Positions 1 to 10,321 of a stretch of DNA of 64,000 nt are shown in pieces. The notes beneath the pieces were generated by a model. It had not been told where the DNA came from, searched no databases, and saw only the letters and a program-made list of their open reading frames with translations. The translations under genes and the position numbers were made by a program. The stretch is from positions 1-64,000 of the forward strand of contig CADWAF010000356.1 of NCBI GenBank assembly GCA_902984215.1, read 5' to 3'. Numbering within the stretch: the first letter of the stretch is position 1; every line of letters starts with the position of its first letter. The DNA is from Willaertia magna (lineage: Eukaryota > Heterolobosea > Eutetramitea > Acrasida > Naegleriidae).

Positions 1-930
1 CTTTATTTTTTTTTCCTTAAATAAAAAAATTATAAAAGAAAAAATAAAAAAATTATAAAAGAAAAAAAAGAAATTAATAAAAAAATTTATGGAAAAATAA
101 TTATTAAAAAAATAAATAAGTTTTATTAATAATTTTTAAAAATATTTTTACATGTTATACCTATAAAAATTAAAAAAAATTATTAAAAAATTATAGTTTA
201 AAAATAATAAACTAAGATATAATTATAAATTTATTATTATTTGATTTTATTTTAATAAATTTTTTGTTTTTGTTTTTTAATATTTTTTTATATTTAACTT
301 TATAAAATCTTTAATAATTTTAATTTTTTATTTTTAATATTATTTAAAAAAATGATAAAATTTATATTTATATTTTAATTCTATATATAAATATTTAATT
401 ATTATTATTTTATATATAATTAAATAAATAATATTATTTTTTTAATATTTTAATTTTTTTGTTAAATAATTTTTTTAATTTATATAAAAACTTTTAAATT
501 TAAATTTATTAACTTAATATTAAATAAATAAAAATAAATTAAAAAATAAATACAAAATTTAACTTTTGATTAAATAAAAAAATTATTGAATTAAAATCTT
601 TTAATCTTTAATTTATTTTAAATTAAAAATTATTTATTCATCATGTACTCACTTTAATTATATTTACATAAAATAGATATATAAAAATAAGTATTGTATA
701 TTAAATAATAAAAAAAATATAAATTATATTGTTTTTTAATGAAAAACGAATTGTTTTTTATTTATATTTAATTCGGTTCATATTTTCACATTGTATTGCA
801 ATTTATGTATTTAATTTATTTCTAACTTATTTTTTAGTTAAAATATTTGTAATTATAAGATTTTATTTAAAACTATTAGTTGCATTAATAAAAAAATAGT
901 TAAATTTATTAATGGTGACTGAAAATACGT
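1..930. other. A/T-only non-coding stretch
   Basis: I see no gene here. The stretch is almost entirely A and T, with long A and T homopolymers and very few G or C, and it holds no long ORF, tRNA cloverleaf or tandem array that I can recognise. Its composition is far more extreme than the 100-300 nt spacers between genes in the rest of the window and matches only the stretch at 56782-57659. The last part (about 600-930) is the 3' flank of the acyltransferase gene on the minus strand. Confidence 0.8.
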
Positions 931-1949
931 TTACTTCCAATTGTAATACTTTTCTCTGGCAACATGATATAATTCTTCAACTTTTTCTCTTGCGAGTAAT
1001 GTTAATTTCTCTAAATCTTTTTCTAAAGTCATTCCTTGAACACTAATTGGTTCACCAAATACAACTTGACATCCACCTGGACAAGGTAAAGAAGCACCAG
1101 TTGGCCACATAAAATAAGAACCATACATTGCCATTGGTACAATATCAGCTTGAGTTTCCAAAGCTAAAACAAAAGCACCTCTCTTAAATTCTAATAAGGT
1201 ATCAGGATCATTATTTCTTCTACCTTCAGGGAAGAAAAATATTGAAGCATCATCAGTTAAATATTTCTTTAATCTATCCATTCCTCTTTTAACACTCTCC
1301 TTTTCAGTTGACATATCATCTAATTTCTTTGATTTAAAACGAATTGGAACATCACCTGCCATTTTCATCATCCAACCACCAAATGGTAAAGAAAATAATT
1401 CAGACTTTGCAACCCATTTAACTTCAATTGGTAAAGGTCCAGAAACCAATACGAAAGCTATGAAAAAATTACAAAATTTTAAATGTAAATTAAATACTTA
1501 CGATCCATATTACTTTGATGATTACAAATAAAAACACATTTCTTTTGAGATTTTGGTAATTTTTCTTTGTCTACAAGATAATCTGTACGAATTTTCCAAA
1601 ATGGATTAGATTGAATAACTAATCTATTTGACCAACGGAATAATTGTCCCAAGAATGTTGAGTTTGGATCAAATCCGAACCATTTATGCAAAAAATAGAA
1701 AGGAGCCATTATCAAACAAAAAGGTGGCCATGTTAAAAGTAAGCCTGAAAAGAACCATAATCTACATAAAAAAGTAGAGACTGGACCAGATGTATTTCTC
1801 TTTAATACTAATGAAGATTTCTTTTCTTCTTTTACTATAGGTTGGGTTGTAGGTGTTGTGAAGGCTTGTTCTTCTTCCTTTGTTGGAGCTGAAGAAGTGG
1901 TAGAGTCTTTATCCGACACTTCGTCTGCGTTTCTCATTTTTTTAATCAT
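931..1949 (-). CDS. 1-acyl-glycerol-3-phosphate acyltransferase (PlsC family), 2 exons
   Basis: Exons are 1949-1502 and 1457-931, with a 44-nt GT-AG intron; the spliced protein is 324 aa. Splicing restores the family block exactly: the catalytic NHxxxxD motif (NHQSNMD, residues 143-149) ends exon 1 and is followed by PFVLVSG and then VKWVAKSELF. Motif III appears as FPEGRR and the late motif as VPMAMYGS. A hydrophobic segment at about residues 62-88 is a likely ER membrane anchor, and the first 55 residues are polar and low-complexity. By family knowledge the enzyme acylates lysophosphatidic acid to phosphatidic acid in the ER; substrate preference cannot be read here. A second in-frame ATG four codons downstream, after an A-run, could be the true start. 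Confidence 0.9.
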
Positions 1950-2029
1950 TAAAATTAAAATGGAGTTTAAATTTAAATTTGTTATCCTTTACAAAAATTT
2001 TGGGTGACAATAATTTTACATTGTTTTAT

Positions 2030-3980
2030 TTATTGTTTAGAGTGAAAGTTCAATAATGATTGTATATCTAACCTTAACCCAAGAGGACCAATAGTATTAT
2101 TATTATATGTATTATTTACCAACAATCTGGGTGGAGATGAAACTTTTCGTTGTGCAACCACTACCATCTTTTGAATGTCTGAGTTATAAACCTTAAATAC
2201 TTTTGTAAATCTCAAACCCAGTGTATATACAGCTTGTAAATCTTTTTGTAACATTTCATGAGCAAATAAGTATTCACCAAAAATGTTTTCATTGATTGAC
2301 AATTGTTTTTCATATTCCTCAATAATTTCAATATGAGACCTCCAAACTTTTGCCAAACCACTCAAAAAATATGGAGGAATAAAATTAAATAAAGGGTGAG
2401 TTGTTAAATTAGTCATTTCATTAGCACAATCCTTAAGCACAATTCCCCTGAATCCAACTTCCCTTAAAATACTAATTTTTAAACCTAATGTCACAAATTT
2501 ATAAATTAAAGCAGATAAAGCTTGACCTTCTTTAGATAAATATGCTAATTTACTTTCTTCAAATTCATCATATATAATTTTTAGCTTGTCCAGGAAGTAT
2601 AAATAATCATTTAAAGTATCTATTGTTAATTTTTTACTTAAAATGATGGCCAATTCAGGTGGTAAATTTTTTCCATTAGAACTAATTAAAAAAGCTTCCA
2701 ATAATCTTAATCCAGAATAGTTTTGTACATTATTTTCTTCACTGTCAATATCATTTATTGTTATTTGTATTATATATGCTGATGATTGTAAAGTATGTTT
2801 ATCCTCTTTAGATAAAATATCATTATTTTCAGTTAAGAATTGATTAATTCGATTCATATAATCTATAGACAAGTCATTCATACCATTTCCAGCTGTAAAA
2901 TAACCTAAATAACAATATATACCGGTAGTAACTAATGTTTCTTTACTTCTATATTCATTATCTAATATTTCTTTACTTCTATGAAATGCGCTCATTGAAT
3001 GACTATTATTTCCATATCGTTGTTGACAAAAACTTTGAATAGCATACAATAAAGAAAGAAAATGTTGTGGATGAGATTGTTCACTTGCTTTCATTAATTT
3101 TTCAAATATATTTCTTTTCATTATTGGACAACCAGCGCATATCAATCCAAAAAATAAGTCAACTGTTTGTTGTTGTAATGAAAGTTGAAAAAGTAGAGTA
3201 TTTCTTTCAAAAGTTGTTATAACAATCTCTTCATCATATTCATTATTATTAGTATTGTTAACATTATTATTATTTAACACAAGATCATTAACATTACTAT
3301 TACAAATATTTGTATTATTTGATTGATTATCAGTTATCATTAACATATCCAATAACGAGTTATTATTACTATTATTAATGGATGGAGATAAATTCCCATC
3401 AATTCTCTGTTGATTAATTATTACATTATTATTACATGAATTTGTTAAAGTTATTTGATTTTCATTATTAGACAAAACAGTATGACTTAAAGTAATATTT
3501 TTCTTATTCTTTTTAATTTCTTTTTCTTTTCCAATAATATGAAAAACAAAATTTTGTTGATTAGATTTCTTCTTTTGTATACCTTTACAATTAGTGGGTA
3601 TAAACAAATTACTATCTTGGTTATTGAACTCATTTTCTTGAACTTTCTTCTTTCTATAGCATTTGTTTTTACTACCAATAGCTCTACCTCTCTTTCTTGG
3701 TTCGGGATATGTACATGTTTTTCCTTTAGAAGCGCATTCTTGACATGCAGGAAGATCTTTAGAACATCGTTTGTGTCCTCTTCTACATTGATTACAAGCT
3801 TTTATTAAAAGATATAATTTACTGAATAACAAATATAAACATACCTATTGGATGTAGAGACTTTGAATTATTATTTGGTTGTGGAGAAGAAGAAGAACTG
3901 TTATTATTGTCATCATCATTGCTAATGGAACCTATTGGCAGGTCAAATGATGCTTGGTTGTTTTGTTCAAAATCTTCCAT
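2030..3980 (-). CDS. Zn(II)2Cys6 binuclear-cluster DNA-binding protein, 2 exons
   Basis: Exons are 3980-3845 and 3798-2030 with a 46-nt intron, giving 634 aa. The intron lies exactly in front of the zinc cluster. Six cysteines at residues 47, 50, 57, 64, 67 and 74 follow the C-x2-C-x6-C-x6-C-x2-C-x6-C spacing of fungal GAL4-type domains, with basic residues between the first cysteines and a basic RKRGR tail. After it come an Asn-rich low-complexity linker (about residues 120-240) and a roughly 400-residue helical C-terminal region in which I recognise no named domain. It is probably a sequence-specific transcription factor. The family is best known from fungi but also occurs in some amoebae; its targets are unknown. 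Confidence 0.8.
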
Positions 3981-4052
3981 TTTTTATTTTGTAATTTTTC
4001 CATTGAGTTTGCGACTTCCGCAAAAGCGACGGAAGCGTAATCAAACCACGTT

Positions 4053-5051
4053 CTAAAGTCTATGGTATACGTTATTGTTACTTAATGGATAAGGTGTTGA
4101 TGTTTGTTGTTGGAAAGGTGGAACGACATTTGGGTTGAATGGAGGATTAACAAAGTTATTGTTTGGAATATCACTTCTCTTTCCTATCAATCCCAATTTC
4201 TTAATAGCATTGTATTGCAATGGTATTTCCATTAATGCATGTAAAGCAAAGGTGGCCTCTATTGATTTTCTTTCTCTTCTAGCTTTCCTTACAATTTCAT
4301 CAAAATGAACAAATTGAAAATTATCAAACTTTCTTTGGGGCAAATTATCATCATAATCTTCCATGATATCAAATGGTCCATCACCTACGCCAACCATAAC
4401 AATAGAAAGAGGATAATTACTGGCATTTACAATTGCTTCTTCAGTTTCCCTTTCATTTACAACTAAACCATCAGCTATTATAACTAAAATATGGTATTGA
4501 GCTCTACCAGATTGAGTTGTTATTTCAACAGCTTTATTTACTAATGGAGCAAAGTTAGTTGGTCCACTTAATTTAATATAAGGTGTTATTCTTCTATATT
4601 CCTGTAAAACTTCATTTAAACTATTACAATGTCTTTCTTCTCCATTTGGTCTAAAAGCAAAAACTCCAAAATCTCTAGTAGATTCATCTCCAAAACCAAA
4701 ACATGGAATTTGATTTGTTTCGAAAAACTTTTCTAATGTTCTTCCAATAATTGAAACGGCATTCTCATACGGATTTAAAAGGTCTTCTCCTAATATTGTG
4801 TGCAAACTTCTTCCGTTGAATGATATTTTACCTTGATGAATATTACTTTGAGTATAATCTATTCCTATTATTAAATTACATCCTTCTAAACCTGTTTTTT
4901 GTAATGCTGTTTGAACTTCTTCTATTGATTTATAATTATCTCCGAAATTACTAAATGATTTAGAACTGAAACTTGTTTCTTTTTTATTTGATTTTAATAA
5001 TTTAATAAGTAGAACGATGGCAATGAATATAAAAACATAAATCAATGACAT
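4053..5051 (-). CDS. Copine/RGLG-type vWA protein with N-terminal membrane anchor
   Basis: 332 aa in a single exon. Residues 2-19 form one hydrophobic helix (signal anchor or TM). Residues about 45-290 match the copine vWA domain: a MIDAS-like GIDYTQSN start, the NPYENAVSIIGRTL block, GFGDEST, a LVIIADG strand, VGVGDGPFD and DNFQFVHFDEI. The tail is Pro/Asn-rich. Typical copines carry two N-terminal C2 domains and plant RGLG proteins carry a C-terminal RING; I see neither, so membrane attachment seems to depend on the helix. Copines act as Ca2+-linked membrane or signalling adaptors; this protein's partners are unknown. It is divergent with the gene starting at 5184 (132 nt between ATGs). Confidence 0.85.
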   Translation of the reverse strand: MSLIYVFIFIAIVLLIKLLKSNKKETSFSSKSFSNFGDNYKSIEEVQTALQKTGLEGCNLIIGIDYTQSNIHQGKISFNGRSLHTILGEDLLNPYENAVSIIGRTLEKFFETNQIPCFGFGDESTRDFGVFAFRPNGEERHCNSLNEVLQEYRRITPYIKLSGPTNFAPLVNKAVEITTQSGRAQYHILVIIADGLVVNERETEEAIVNASNYPLSIVMVGVGDGPFDIMEDYDDNLPQRKFDNFQFVHFDEIVRKARRERKSIEATFALHALMEIPLQYNAIKKLGLIGKRSDIPNNNFVNPPFNPNVVPPFQQQTSTPYPLSNNNVYHRL

Positions 5052-5183
5052 TTTTGTGGCAATCTTTTTGTTTCTATTTATTATTTGTTTCCAGTAATCA
5101 ATTTTATAACCATTGTAAACACGTGTTCATCGTAGACACTAATTAAAATAACCTTTAGATTTTAAAAAAATACATTGTTAGGT

Positions 5184-5567
5184 ATGTTTGGACAAAAAGC
5201 ATTGCATTTAATGGGAACTTTGGAGTCTCCTCTTCAATCAGAACAACAGTTCCGTATTAATATTGCCAGGGGTGATAATACAGAGCACTTAAATAAAGAT
5301 GCTCCAAACTCTTTCACTGTTGAAGTTGCTGATGCATCAGTTGTTCAATTATTATCTGCAACGAATGGTAAAATTGCTTCTGAAGGTATTACATTGAAAT
5401 TTAATATTTTAAAAGAAGGTCAAACCAATATTACTGTGAATTGTACTTTGTATATTTGTTCCGATGAAGGAATGTGTATCATGAAGAAAGAAAGCTTCGA
5501 ATTAATAGTAAAGAGCTCAACAGCCTCCAACAACCTTTCCTCTTATCAACACAAACTCTCTATGTAA
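5184..5567 (+). CDS. Small protein resembling the C-terminal beta domain of NHLRC2
   Basis: 127 aa from the first ATG (an in-frame TTG nine bases upstream is unlikely to be used). The pattern FTVEVAD...LKFNILKEGQTNITVNCTLYIC-x5-C-x-MKKESFEL resembles the C-terminal domain of NHLRC2-type thioredoxin/NHL proteins, where a short strand carries two close cysteines before a final beta hairpin. No signal peptide or membrane segment is seen. There is no room upstream for a thioredoxin or NHL part, because the copine promoter begins 132 nt away, so the domain stands alone here. Its role is unknown, and homology is suggested only by pattern. Confidence 0.5.
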   Translation: MFGQKALHLMGTLESPLQSEQQFRINIARGDNTEHLNKDAPNSFTVEVADASVVQLLSATNGKIASEGITLKFNILKEGQTNITVNCTLYICSDEGMCIMKKESFELIVKSSTASNNLSSYQHKLSM

Positions 5568-5609
5568 ATCGTTCAATAAATAAATTGCATTTTTTAAATT
5601 TAAAAAAGA

Positions 5610-5945
5610 ATGAGTACCTCTAGTAGTAAAGACACAAACAAAAAGTCAAATAGAAAGAATTCAAATAATAACAATATCAGTTCCGAATACAAACATCAAA
5701 AGTCTTATCACCCTACAACACCTATTTCACTTTTACCTTCAACAGTTCCATTTAATTCCAAAGCAACTTCAAACCCTTTTGCTGTTGAAAATAAAATTAG
5801 AGAAGAAAAACAAAGACCGGTTGTACTATATAGATGTGGTTCATGTGGAATGGAAAGTCCAAACTTTAGAGCTTGTTCTTCTTGTCAAAGTAAATTAATG
5901 TATAAAAAACGAACGCCCAAATTTATTCATCACGATGCACAATAA
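5610..5945 (+). CDS. RNA polymerase subunit Rpb12/RPABC4-like zinc ribbon protein
   Basis: 111 aa. The last 40 residues read like the shared RNA polymerase I/II/III subunit Rpb12: a YRCGSC knuckle, a second CSSC knuckle, then MYKKRTPKF and a final HHDAQ. The conserved YKKRT and terminal DA(R/Q) are the best evidence. Two things are unusual: a polar, Asn/Ser-rich N-terminal extension of about 70 residues, where the family is usually 45-70 aa in total, and a loop of only nine residues between the cysteine pairs (about 13 in yeast and human). It lies 42 nt downstream of the preceding gene on the same strand. A different zinc-ribbon family is possible but less likely. Confidence 0.6.
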   Translation: MSTSSSKDTNKKSNRKNSNNNNISSEYKHQKSYHPTTPISLLPSTVPFNSKATSNPFAVENKIREEKQRPVVLYRCGSCGMESPNFRACSSCQSKLMYKKRTPKFIHHDAQ

Positions 5946-6012
5946 ATTATAATAAGAATTTACAAAACAATATAAAACTCTTTTTATTAATATTACAAAA
6001 CCTCAAAAATAT

Positions 6013-6803
6013 TTAATTAGTTGTGACTTTTTCATGTGATGGTAATTCATGAGGTTTAAATTCACCTTTAGAAGGTGATTTTTTAAATGGTGTCATATCT
6101 CCATAACATACATCAAATATATCATCAATATCCTTTTTTACATTACAATTAATTCATCATTTTCTAGTTAATTACTTACCTTTTTTGCAGAGGTTCTACA
6201 GGACCTAACTGTAGAACCATAGGCATGAGCTTTAATACATTGTTCTTTTGTTCCAAAGTGTTTAATTTCCTCATCAGAAGTACAAGAACCTTTCAATTGT
6301 TTAAATTATAATATTTTCTATGAAAAACATACCTGCTAAATTGTAAGCTCTTACTTCACTACAAGCTCTACTTTTGCAATAAAACAAACTGCGATATTTA
6401 CAAAAATCATAAGCATGTACCATTTCATGCGTTATGGTATTCTGTAAATCTTCAAGCCCTCGTTGTTGATTACAACATACTACAATTTGTTGTTGACTAT
6501 TTGAATAATATCCTTATTTTGTTGTTGAAATAAAAATTCATCATTAAAATAACATACCACTAATTCCTAATTCCTCGGGGTCTGTACACATTTTTAAATC
6601 TAGACCTCTACGTAACATACTACAACCTTTAGAATTTTGGTCTTTAATTTGCATTAATAATTTATTGATTTTTTTATCAGTTAAAACAGAAAGAGCATCT
6701 ATTATTATTAATAATCAATATGACTATCGGAACTGAAGTTAGTTCACATACCTTGTTGACATGAATTCAGGTCCTTGTAAACCAGCTCTTCAGCTTTTTT
6801 CAT
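6013..6803 (-). CDS. ATP23: Mitochondrial inner-membrane protease ATP23 homologue, 5 exons
   Basis: Assembled by hand from five exons: 6803-6752, 6698-6558, 6512-6333, 6289-6180 and 6132-6013. The four introns are 53, 45, 43 and 47 nt, all GT-AG, and the reading frame is continuous for 200 aa. The zinc-metalloprotease signature HEMVHAYD (HExxH) is flanked by family-typical blocks: CxxxxGLExLxNTxxHE before it and CKSRACSEVRAYNLAGSC after it, plus the conserved cysteine-rich C-terminal half. In yeast and mammals ATP23 works in the intermembrane space, maturing or chaperoning ATP synthase Fo subunits. No classical presequence is visible, in line with import by the disulfide-relay route. The individual exons are too short to stand out as ORFs. 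Confidence 0.93.
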
Positions 6804-7093
6804 TTTTTGTTTTATGTTTTTAATGTGAATATAAAGAGTTTAGCATTCCAACATTTTGATTGTCCCTTCATATTTCAAGCAAAATATCTTCTTTTAACCC
6901 AATAGATGTTTTTCTACCTAAGACAACACAATCAATTTTTAAATCGTTTGTTTGGTTTATTGCATTACAACTTCATTATAATGAGTTTCGCTGCCACATT
7001 AGCCAAATGGAAATGTAGTTTACAAAATAAAACGTTACAGTGAGTCCAACCAAAGTCTAACCACCATTTCTGGTTCCAAAAAAAATTGCCAAA
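6804..7093. promoter_or_regulatory. Divergent promoter region, ATP23 / P-protein
   Basis: A 290-nt spacer between the divergently transcribed ATP23 and glycine dehydrogenase starts. It is AT-rich and has no ORF that looks real. Both products are predicted to act in mitochondria, so shared control is conceivable, but I recognise no specific motif. Confidence 0.4.
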
Positions 7094-10000
7094 ATGATCA
7101 GAACAAAACACCTTGTTAAAAGTGTGAAAGCAAGCAGAGAACTATTCCAAATAAACAAAGCATCATCAATTCTTCTAAGTGCTTTGTGCAACAACGGAAA
7201 CAAATGTTTTTATAGTACTAATTTATACCAAAAAAATAATGTTTCTTCTACATTGGTTACTGACCCATTGTCTAATAAAAAAGTCCATCAAAATTTATCT
7301 TCACTTGATTCCTATCCAAGTAGACATAATTTACCAATTGATAATGAAAGCGTTAGTGAAATGTTAAAAGTTTTAGGTTTCTCAAATGTAGATGAATTAA
7401 TTAAAGCAGTTGTACCAAAACATATTTTAACAAAAGAATCCGAAATGGTTCTTCCATTTGAAGAAAATAAAGATGGTATAATATTAAATGGTGAATCAGA
7501 TATCTTACAAGAATTATATCAACATTATGCAAAAGAAAATGAAGTGAAAAAGAGTTTAATAGGTCAAGGTTATTATGATAACAAAATCCCTAGTGTAATT
7601 TTAAGAAATATATTCTTAAATCCAAACTGGTATACACCATATACTCCATATCAAGCAGAAATCAGTCAAGGTAGATTGGAAAGTTTATTAAATTTCCAAA
7701 CTATGGTTTCTGATTTAACCGGATTACCAATATCAAATGCAAGTTTATTAGATGAAGGTACCGCAGCAGCAGAGGCAATGAATGTTTGTTACAATTCATC
7801 AAAGAAAGAAGTAAATGCTTTCTTTGTAGCTCAAGATGTACATCCTCAAACATTAGCTGTAATTAAAGGAAGAGCTATTCCATTAGGAATTAAAGTAATT
7901 GTTGGAAATCCTGAAACTTTTGACTTCGCAAAGGAAAGAGTTTGTGGAGCTTTAATTCAATATCCAAACACTACTGGAGATATTTCCGATTATTCATCAT
8001 TAGTTGAAAGAGTTCATCAAACAGGTGCATTAGTTGTTGCAGCAACTGATCTTTTAGCTTTAACTTTATTAAAATCACCAGGTGAATTTGGTGTTGATAT
8101 TTGTGTTGGTAGTGCACAAAGATTTGGTGTTCCTTTAGGTTTTGGAGGTCCAAGTGCCGGTTTCTTGTCAGTTCGTGATGAATATAAGAGAATTATTCCA
8201 GGTAGAATTATTGGTGTTTCTAAGGATGCTCATGGGAAGACTGCTCTTCGTATGGCGTTACAAACTAGAGAACAACATATTAGACGTGAAAAGGCTACAA
8301 GTAACATTTGTACTGCTCAAGCTCTTTTAGCAAATATGTCTGCAATGTATGGTGTTTATCATGGTCCAGAAGGATTAAAGAAGATTGCAAACAAGGTCCA
8401 TGAAACTACTGTTGCTTTAATGAAGGGTATTAAATCATTAGGTTATCAAGTTCCATCACAATTATTCTTTGATACTATTACTGTCAAAGTTTCTAATTCC
8501 GATAATTTATTAACTTTTGCTGCAAATCATGGATACAACTTTAGAAAGGTTGACAATCAAACCATTGCTATTTCAGTTGACGAAACTGTTAATGCTCATC
8601 ATGTTAATGAAATACTTTCAATTTTATATGAATTTTCTGATATTAAGAGTGAACATACTAAAAAACCAATTACTATTCAAGAAATTGTTTCTTGCGAAAC
8701 TGAAAAGGATAGAAATTTAATTAACAATTCATCATTCTCTCGTACTTCATTATTTATGCAACACCCTGTTTTCAACAGATATCACAATGAACATGCAATG
8801 ATGAGATATATTAAAAAACTTGAAAGTAAAGATTATTCATTATGTAATGGTATGATTCCATTAGGTTCATGTACAATGAAATTAAACGCAGCATCAGTAA
8901 TGACACCTGTCACATGGCCTGAATTTTCTACAATGCACCCAATGGCACCTCTTAACCAAGCAAAGGGTTATCTTAAAATGATTAGTGATTTGAGACAATG
9001 GTTATCTATAGCAACTGGATTTGATGACTGTACTTTACAACCAAATGCTGGTTCTCAAGGTGAATTTACTGGTTTATTAATGATCAGAAAGTATTTAGAA
9101 AGTATTGGACAAGGACATAGAAATATTTGTTTAATTCCATCATCTGCTCACGGTACTAACCCAGCCTCAGCTGTTATGTGTGGATTTAAGGTAGTTGTTG
9201 TAGGATGTGACTCACATGGAAACATTGATGTTGATGATTTAGTTAAAAAGATAGCTCAATATAAAGATAATATTTCATCATTGATGGTCACTTATCCTTC
9301 TACACATGGTGTTTATGAAGAACAAATTACTAATATTATTAATCTTGTTCATGAAGCTGGTGGTCAAGTTTACTTGGATGGTGCTAATATGAATGCTCAA
9401 GTAGGGTTAACTTCTCCTGGAAAGGTTGGTGCTGATGTATGTCACTTAAACTTACACAAGACATTTGCAATTCCTCATGGTGGAGGTGGTCCTGGTGTTG
9501 GTGCAGTTGGTTGTAGAAAACATTTAGCTCCATTCTTACCTTCACATCCTGCTTTTGAAGGTACACAATATGACAATCCAAATTCTGTTGGTGCAGTTTC
9601 TGCTTCACCATTTGGTTCAGCAAGTATCTTACCAATTGTTTGGATGTATATGAGAATGATGGGATCAGTAGGACTTAGAAATGCAACTAAAGTAGCTATC
9701 TTAAATGCAAACTATTTAGCTAAGAGTTTATCACCATATTATAGAATTTATTATACTGGAAATAATGGTCTTGTTGCTCATGAATTTATTATTGATTGTA
9801 ACCCATTCAGAAAGACTGCAAATATTGAAGCTATTGACATTGCAAAGAGATTAATGGATTATGGTTTCCATGCCCCAACAATGTCTTTCCCAATCGCTAA
9901 TACTCTCATGGTCGAACCAACAGAAAGTGAAGATAAAGTTGAATTAGATAGATTTATTGAAGCAATGATTTCTATTAGAAAGGAAATTCAAGAAATTGAG

Positions 10001-10249
10001 GAAGGAAAACAAGATAAAACAAACAATGTATTAAAGAATGCACCACATACTGCAGAAGTTATTGCTTCTGAAAATTGGAATAGACCATATTCAAGAGAAA
10101 AGGCAGCTTTCCCAACCCTTAGTACAAGAGATAGAAAATACTTCCCAACTGTCAGTAGACTTAATGAAGCTTATGGTGAAAAACATTTACATTGTTCATG
10201 TGTTCCAATTGAAGAATACAGTGCTATTCCAAATTTAAATCAACAATAA
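7094..10249 (+). CDS. GLDC: Glycine dehydrogenase (decarboxylating), P-protein, mitochondrial
   Basis: 1051 aa in a single exon. This is the PLP-dependent P-protein of the glycine cleavage system, which decarboxylates glycine and passes the aminomethyl group to H-protein. Both homologous halves are present in one chain, as in eukaryotes: the N-terminal half with YTPYQAEISQGRLESLLNFQ, and the C-terminal half with PLGSCTMKLNA, SAHGTNPASA and the PLP lysine at residue 789 in NLHKTFAIPHGGGGPG. The first 40 or so residues are basic and serine-rich without acidic residues, consistent with a mitochondrial presequence. The length matches the family. No T- or H-protein gene lies nearby. Confidence 0.97.
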   Translation: MIRTKHLVKSVKASRELFQINKASSILLSALCNNGNKCFYSTNLYQKNNVSSTLVTDPLSNKKVHQNLSSLDSYPSRHNLPIDNESVSEMLKVLGFSNVDELIKAVVPKHILTKESEMVLPFEENKDGIILNGESDILQELYQHYAKENEVKKSLIGQGYYDNKIPSVILRNIFLNPNWYTPYTPYQAEISQGRLESLLNFQTMVSDLTGLPISNASLLDEGTAAAEAMNVCYNSSKKEVNAFFVAQDVHPQTLAVIKGRAIPLGIKVIVGNPETFDFAKERVCGALIQYPNTTGDISDYSSLVERVHQTGALVVAATDLLALTLLKSPGEFGVDICVGSAQRFGVPLGFGGPSAGFLSVRDEYKRIIPGRIIGVSKDAHGKTALRMALQTREQHIRREKATSNICTAQALLANMSAMYGVYHGPEGLKKIANKVHETTVALMKGIKSLGYQVPSQLFFDTITVKVSNSDNLLTFAANHGYNFRKVDNQTIAISVDETVNAHHVNEILSILYEFSDIKSEHTKKPITIQEIVSCETEKDRNLINNSSFSRTSLFMQHPVFNRYHNEHAMMRYIKKLESKDYSLCNGMIPLGSCTMKLNAASVMTPVTWPEFSTMHPMAPLNQAKGYLKMISDLRQWLSIATGFDDCTLQPNAGSQGEFTGLLMIRKYLESIGQGHRNICLIPSSAHGTNPASAVMCGFKVVVVGCDSHGNIDVDDLVKKIAQYKDNISSLMVTYPSTHGVYEEQITNIINLVHEAGGQVYLDGANMNAQVGLTSPGKVGADVCHLNLHKTFAIPHGGGGPGVGAVGCRKHLAPFLPSHPAFEGTQYDNPNSVGAVSASPFGSASILPIVWMYMRMMGSVGLRNATKVAILNANYLAKSLSPYYRIYYTGNNGLVAHEFIIDCNPFRKTANIEAIDIAKRLMDYGFHAPTMSFPIANTLMVEPTESEDKVELDRFIEAMISIRKEIQEIEEGKQDKTNNVLKNAPHTAEVIASENWNRPYSREKAAFPTLSTRDRKYFPTVSRLNEAYGEKHLHCSCVPIEEYSAIPNLNQQ

Positions 10250-10321
10250 TTGTAATTCATTATTAAGCATTTAAGGTCAATAAATTATAAGGTTTATTTT
10301 TTGCATTAAAATTTGCACTCT

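Noticed and set aside
7971..9635. Minus-strand ORFs (60-83 aa) rich in His/Gln/Leu inside the glycine dehydrogenase gene.
   Set aside because: Shadow frames of a strongly conserved coding sequence.
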